Source of the DNA: an uncultured Sphingomonadales bacterium
GTDB taxonomy: Bacteria > Pseudomonadota > Alphaproteobacteria > Sphingomonadales > Sphingomonadaceae
NCBI GenBank assembly: GCA_903893935.1
Contig: CAITOD010000717.1
Span: 1 to 17,262, forward strand
Length of the DNA: 17,262 nt
Reading direction: 5' to 3'
Positions 14,817-17,262 of the stretch are shown here, piece by piece. Each line of letters opens with the position of its first letter. Positions within the stretch are counted from its first letter, which is position 1. Both the position numbers and the translations under genes were made by a program. The notes below the pieces were generated by a model. The model was not told the DNA's origin, did no database searches, and was given only the letters and a program-made list of their open reading frames with translations.

Positions 14817-15095
14817 ATGATAGCGAGCTTTCGCCACAAGGGGCTTGAGGCCTTTTTTCGCACGGGCACCACACGCGGGATACAGGCCGCGCATGCCAGC
14901 AAACTGCGAAACATCCTCGGATTGCTCGATGTCGCGGCGGGTCCGGCTGACATGAACTTGCCCTCGTTCCGACTGCACCCGCTGAAAGGGGATATGAAGG
15001 GGCACTGGTCGGTGTGGGTCAACGGCAACTGGCGCGTGACGTTCCGGTTCCTTGGAGCCGACGCCGAACTGGTCGATTATCAGGATTACCATTGA
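14817..15095 (+). CDS. higB: HigB-type (RelE/ParE superfamily) toxin of a type II toxin-antitoxin system
   Basis: The 92-residue toxin is a ribosome-dependent mRNA endonuclease homologue. It opens M-I-A-S-F-R-H-K-G-L, with L-H-P-L-K-G-D at 53-59, W-S-V-W-V-N-G-N-W-R-V-T-F at 64-76 and a terminal D-Y-H. As I recall the Proteus vulgaris protein, which is the same length, its active-site residues fall at the same numbers: His54, Lys57, Arg73, Asp90, Tyr91 and His92. The toxin therefore looks functional. ATG 14817 gives this length; there is no Shine-Dalgarno, and the operator palindrome ends four bases upstream, so the message is probably leaderless. It precedes higA by four bases, the toxin-first order typical of higBA. 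Confidence 0.93.
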   Translation: MIASFRHKGLEAFFRTGTTRGIQAAHASKLRNILGLLDVAAGPADMNLPSFRLHPLKGDMKGHWSVWVNGNWRVTFRFLGADAELVDYQDYH

Positions 15096-15099
15096 GGCG

Positions 15100-15390
15100 A
15101 TGACGACGATGCACAACCCTCCTCACCCCGGCGAACTGCTCCGCGATGAAGTCATCGCTGCACTTGGCCTGTCGGTCACCGAAGCCGCCAGCCGGCTCGC
15201 CATGTCGCGCGTGGCACTGTCGCGCGTGCTCAATGGCAAAGCCGCGATCAGCCCCGATCTCGCCGTCAGGCTGGAACTGGCGGGTGCGAGCACCGCGCGC
15301 GCGTGGCTCGCGATGCAGGCAAATCATGATCTTTGGTGCGCACGCCAGCATGCCCAGCCGCCCGTGCGCCGCTTGCAGGATGTCGCCTGA
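15100..15390 (+). CDS. higA: HigA-type antitoxin (XRE helix-turn-helix)
   Basis: The 96-residue partner of HigB should neutralise the toxin and repress the operon. It carries the HigA opening N-P-P-H-P-G-E-L-L-R-D-E-V (about 6-18), a helix-turn-helix at about 25-60 (S-V-T-E-A-A-S-R-L-A-M-S-R-V-A-L-S-R-V-L then N-G-K-A-A-I-S-P-D-L-A-V-R-L), and the A-x-A-W-L-A-M-Q-A-N-H-D-L-W tail. Two starts are possible: ATG 15100, only two bases after GAGG, and ATG 15109, eleven bases after it. The longer form is listed, but 15109 is nearly as likely. Coupling to higB is expected because only four bases separate them. It ends 12 bases before the convergent SulP gene. Confidence 0.93.
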   Translation: MTTMHNPPHPGELLRDEVIAALGLSVTEAASRLAMSRVALSRVLNGKAAISPDLAVRLELAGASTARAWLAMQANHDLWCARQHAQPPVRRLQDVA

Positions 15391-15402
15391 CAATCCTGCC
15401 AC

Positions 15403-17046
15403 CTACTCTGCTACCCGCTTGCGTGACACGCGGCTGATTGCTGCCGCCAGCGTGCCCACCCGCTCCGCGCCGGCAAACCGCGGACGCACGCGCGCGAGAG
15501 TTTCCCACACCGGGCGCGGCATGTCGCACAAGATCACCCGCGCGCCGCGCGCACGGGCGCGGCGGACCACCGTTTCGAGCACGTGGACGCCCGAGCTGTC
15601 GATATAGGGCACGCGGTCGAGCCGCAGGATCACCGCGCTCGGCGTGCTGCCGATGCGGCCGAGCGCTTCGACCATTTCGCTGGCCGCGCCAAAAAACAAC
15701 GGCCCGGCGATGCGGAACACTTCGACGCCCGGCGGCAGGGCGGCGCGTTGCGTGGGGTCTTCCAGGCTCTCGTCTTCATCGAGCACGCCGGTCGCTTCGG
15801 CCATGCGCGCCATGAACAGCAGCGAGGCGAGCGTGACACCCACGCCGATCGCCACGGTCAGATCGACAAACACCGTCAGCGCAAATGTCAGCAGCAGCAG
15901 CGCGCGTTCGCCCGCATCCATCCGCAGCAGCGCGCGGAAGCGGTCGATCTCGCTCATCCCCCAGGCGACGATCAGCAGGATCGCAGCCAGCGCCGGCATC
16001 GGCACATAAGCCACCAGCTGCCCGGCCAGGAGCAGGATCAGGAGCAGGAACAGCGCATGCGCCATGCCGGCCACCGGCGTCTGCGCGCCGGCGCGGATAT
16101 TGGTCGCGGTGCGCGCAATCGCGCCCGTTGCAGGCAGTCCGCCAAACAGCGCCGAGGCCAGATTGGCCACGCCCTGGCCGACCAGCTCCTGCCCCGACCG
16201 GTGCCGGTAGCCGGTCATGCCGTCGGCCACCACCGCCGACAACAGCGCTTCGATCCCGGCGAGAAAGGCAATCGTGAACGCCGAAGGCAGCACATCGCGC
16301 ATGATCGCGAGATTGAGCGCAGGGATCTGCGGCAGCGGCAGGCTGGTCGGCATATGCGGAAAGCGCTCGCCCACGGTTTCGACCGGCAGATGCAGCAGGG
16401 CGACCGCCAGCCCCGCCGCGACAATCGCGATCAGATACCCGGGCAGGCGCGGATTGAGCCAGCGCAGCCCCAGGATGATCGCCAGCGTGCCAAGCCCGAC
16501 GCCCACCGTCACCGGCGACAGCGTGCCGATCGCATCCAGATAGGCCGCCCATTTGCCCACGAATTCAGCCGGCACATGGCCCGCGCGCAGCCCCAGAAAA
16601 TCGCCCACTTCGCCCGATGCAATGATCACCGCGATCCCGGCGGTAAACCCCGTCACCACCGGCATCGGCACATAGCGCATCAGCCGCCCGATCCCGGCAT
16701 AGCCCGCCACGATCAGGATCGCCCCCGCCATCGTGGTCGCCGCGAGCAGGCCGGGATAGCCATGCCGCGCGATCACGCCGGCAATCACCACCACGAATGC
16801 GCCGGTCGGCCCGCCGACCTGGACGCGGCTGCCACCCAGCAGCGAAATCACGAAGCCCGCGATGATCGCAGTGATCAGCCCTTTGTCGGGCGAGGCCCCG
16901 CTGGCAATGCCCAGCGCCATCGACAGCGGCAGCGCGACAATCGCCACTGTCAGCCCCGCCACCAGATCGGCGCGCAACCGCGCCGCGCCATAGCCCTCGC
17001 CGAGCGCGGTCAGCAGCTTGGGCGTAAAGGCAAGCGGCAAGGCCAT
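15403..17046 (-). CDS. SulP family inorganic anion transporter with STAS domain
   Basis: The 547-residue inner-membrane SulP/SLC26 protein probably transports sulfate, bicarbonate or a related anion. The membrane part (about residues 25-420) carries V-A-G-L-T-V-A-I-V-A-L-P-L-S-M-A-L-G-I-A-S-G, the Q-V-G-G-P-T-G-A-F signature (76-84) and a later G-x-x-N-L-A-S-A-L-F-G-G-L-P-A-T-G-A-I-A-R-T motif. The C-terminal cytoplasmic STAS domain (about 440-530) contains R-V-P-Y-I-D-S-S-G-V, whose serine matches the phosphorylated position of anti-sigma antagonists. ATG 17046 matches the family N terminus. No Shine-Dalgarno is evident, but TTGACT (minus strand, 17072-17067) could be a -35 element. No sulfate-assimilation or carbonic anhydrase gene is adjacent, so the substrate is open. 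Confidence 0.94.
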   Translation of the reverse strand: MALPLAFTPKLLTALGEGYGAARLRADLVAGLTVAIVALPLSMALGIASGASPDKGLITAIIAGFVISLLGGSRVQVGGPTGAFVVVIAGVIARHGYPGLLAATTMAGAILIVAGYAGIGRLMRYVPMPVVTGFTAGIAVIIASGEVGDFLGLRAGHVPAEFVGKWAAYLDAIGTLSPVTVGVGLGTLAIILGLRWLNPRLPGYLIAIVAAGLAVALLHLPVETVGERFPHMPTSLPLPQIPALNLAIMRDVLPSAFTIAFLAGIEALLSAVVADGMTGYRHRSGQELVGQGVANLASALFGGLPATGAIARTATNIRAGAQTPVAGMAHALFLLLILLLAGQLVAYVPMPALAAILLIVAWGMSEIDRFRALLRMDAGERALLLLTFALTVFVDLTVAIGVGVTLASLLFMARMAEATGVLDEDESLEDPTQRAALPPGVEVFRIAGPLFFGAASEMVEALGRIGSTPSAVILRLDRVPYIDSSGVHVLETVVRRARARGARVILCDMPRPVWETLARVRPRFAGAERVGTLAAAISRVSRKRVAE

Positions 17047-17136
17047 CAGTGTGTCGGTCTGGCGAAAGTCAATTGGTTGTCCTGATCTCTGCGACTGCGC
17101 CCATGCCGATGCCCGTCACGCAACGATCCCCTGCTC

Positions 17137-17155
17137 GTCACCCCGGGCTTGACCC
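17137..17155. repeat. Half of a dispersed alphaproteobacterial intergenic palindrome, apparently interrupted
   Basis: GTCACCCCGGGCTTGACCC resembles the left half and loop of a REP-like palindrome common between genes in Sphingomonadales, whose spurious translation reads H-P-G-L-D-P-G. In intact copies the loop is followed by a right arm such as CGGGGTCC. Here the sequence turns into CATAGCTG instead and the right arm is missing. This is recognised from memory of such repeats, not by search, and only one copy is in the window. Confidence 0.45.
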
Positions 17156-17156
17156 C

Positions 17157-17262
17157 ATAGCTGTCCGGGATTTTGCGCATGGAGCTGGTTGCACGGCAGA
17201 CAAATCCTTAGGATTCTGCCATCATCGTGTTGTCGAGACATGATTTTGGAGGTCTGCCGTGC
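17157..17262 (+). mobile_element. Possible left end of an insertion element (IS110-like non-coding end), incomplete
   Basis: Directly after the interrupted palindrome begins a non-coding stretch unlike its surroundings: lower GC and rich in symmetry. It ends at the window edge with TTTTGGAGG (17244-17252), a good Shine-Dalgarno positioned for a gene starting just outside. IS110-family elements often insert into REP-type palindromes and carry a structured RNA-coding left end before the transposase gene, which this resembles. No transposase is visible, so it may equally be an unrelated gene's leader. Confidence is low. Confidence 0.22.
17191..17262. repeat. Perfect 11-base inverted repeat flanking a 13-base palindrome
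   Basis: GCACGGCAGAC (17191-17201) is matched exactly by GTCTGCCGTGC (17252-17262), enclosing 50 bases. Inside lies AATCCTTAGGATT (17203-17215), a perfect 6-base-arm palindrome around one base. As RNA this would give a long-range stem with an internal hairpin, and the right arm overlaps the region just after GGAGG (17248-17252), so folding could mask the ribosome binding site. Function is unknown. Confidence 0.6.

Noticed and set aside
13476..15116. 546-codon minus-strand open frame under the glycosyltransferase and higB
   Set aside because: It spans three well-supported plus-strand genes and the higBA operator, with no recognisable domain.
15583..17085. 500-codon plus-strand open frame opposite the SulP gene
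   Set aside because: Extremely Arg/His/Gln-rich translation, antisense to a clear SulP-STAS protein.
17049..17243. Small plus-strand open frame of 64 codons at the right edge
   Set aside because: It reads through the REP-like repeat (H-P-G-L-D-P) and the inverted repeat; no Shine-Dalgarno or family similarity.
1..17262. CRISPR arrays, tRNA or rRNA genes
   Set aside because: No regularly spaced repeats, cloverleaf-like sequences or conserved rRNA stretches were seen on either strand.

Overview
The window looks like a chromosomal segment from a high-GC alphaproteobacterium, most likely a member of the Sphingomonadales (Sphingomonas/Novosphingobium type). This rests on base composition, on the style of the HslV, BamE, DUF177, ApaG and RecO proteins, and on the arrangement of bamE divergent from a ubiquinol-cytochrome c chaperone gene plus a DUF177 gene. 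It is densely packed, with eighteen protein-coding genes, no rRNA or tRNA, no CRISPR array, and no gene-free stretch above about 220 bases.

Layout from the left. (1) The 5' part of hslV runs out of the window on the minus strand, preceded by bamE on the same strand. (2) A divergent intergenic region with two small hairpins leads into a tightly overlapped plus-strand unit: ubiquinol-cytochrome c chaperone, DUF177/YceD and a MATE exporter. (3) A HerA/DUF87-type ATPase (minus) is divergent from a dps ferritin gene (plus). (4) dinB (DNA polymerase IV, minus) is divergent from a Bcr/CflA-type MFS exporter (plus). (5) A membrane GGDEF-EAL protein, a short LysR-type regulator and apaG all lie on the minus strand. 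(6) recO, leuB and a fused glycosyltransferase-GtrA gene lie on the plus strand. (7) A complete higBA toxin-antitoxin operon has a clear palindromic operator. (8) A SulP anion transporter with a STAS domain lies on the minus strand. (9) The last ~130 bases hold half of what looks like a dispersed alphaproteobacterial intergenic palindrome, followed by structured non-coding DNA that may be the left end of an insertion element.

Most genes are housekeeping or stress functions: proteolysis (HslV), outer-membrane assembly (BamE), respiratory-complex maturation, DNA repair (RecO, Pol IV), DNA protection (Dps), leucine synthesis, drug and anion transport, and c-di-GMP signalling. The main accessory items are the higBA module and the right-edge element.

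Two architectural habits stand out. Four convergent gene pairs end within -4 to +12 bases of each other, with no room for conventional terminators. Several genes lack a Shine-Dalgarno sequence and instead have a -10-like hexamer 6-8 bases before the start codon, as expected for leaderless mRNAs. I found no convincing new multi-gene system. The best leads are the right-edge element, the higBA operator, the partly degenerate GGDEF-EAL protein and the stand-alone HerA-like ATPase.
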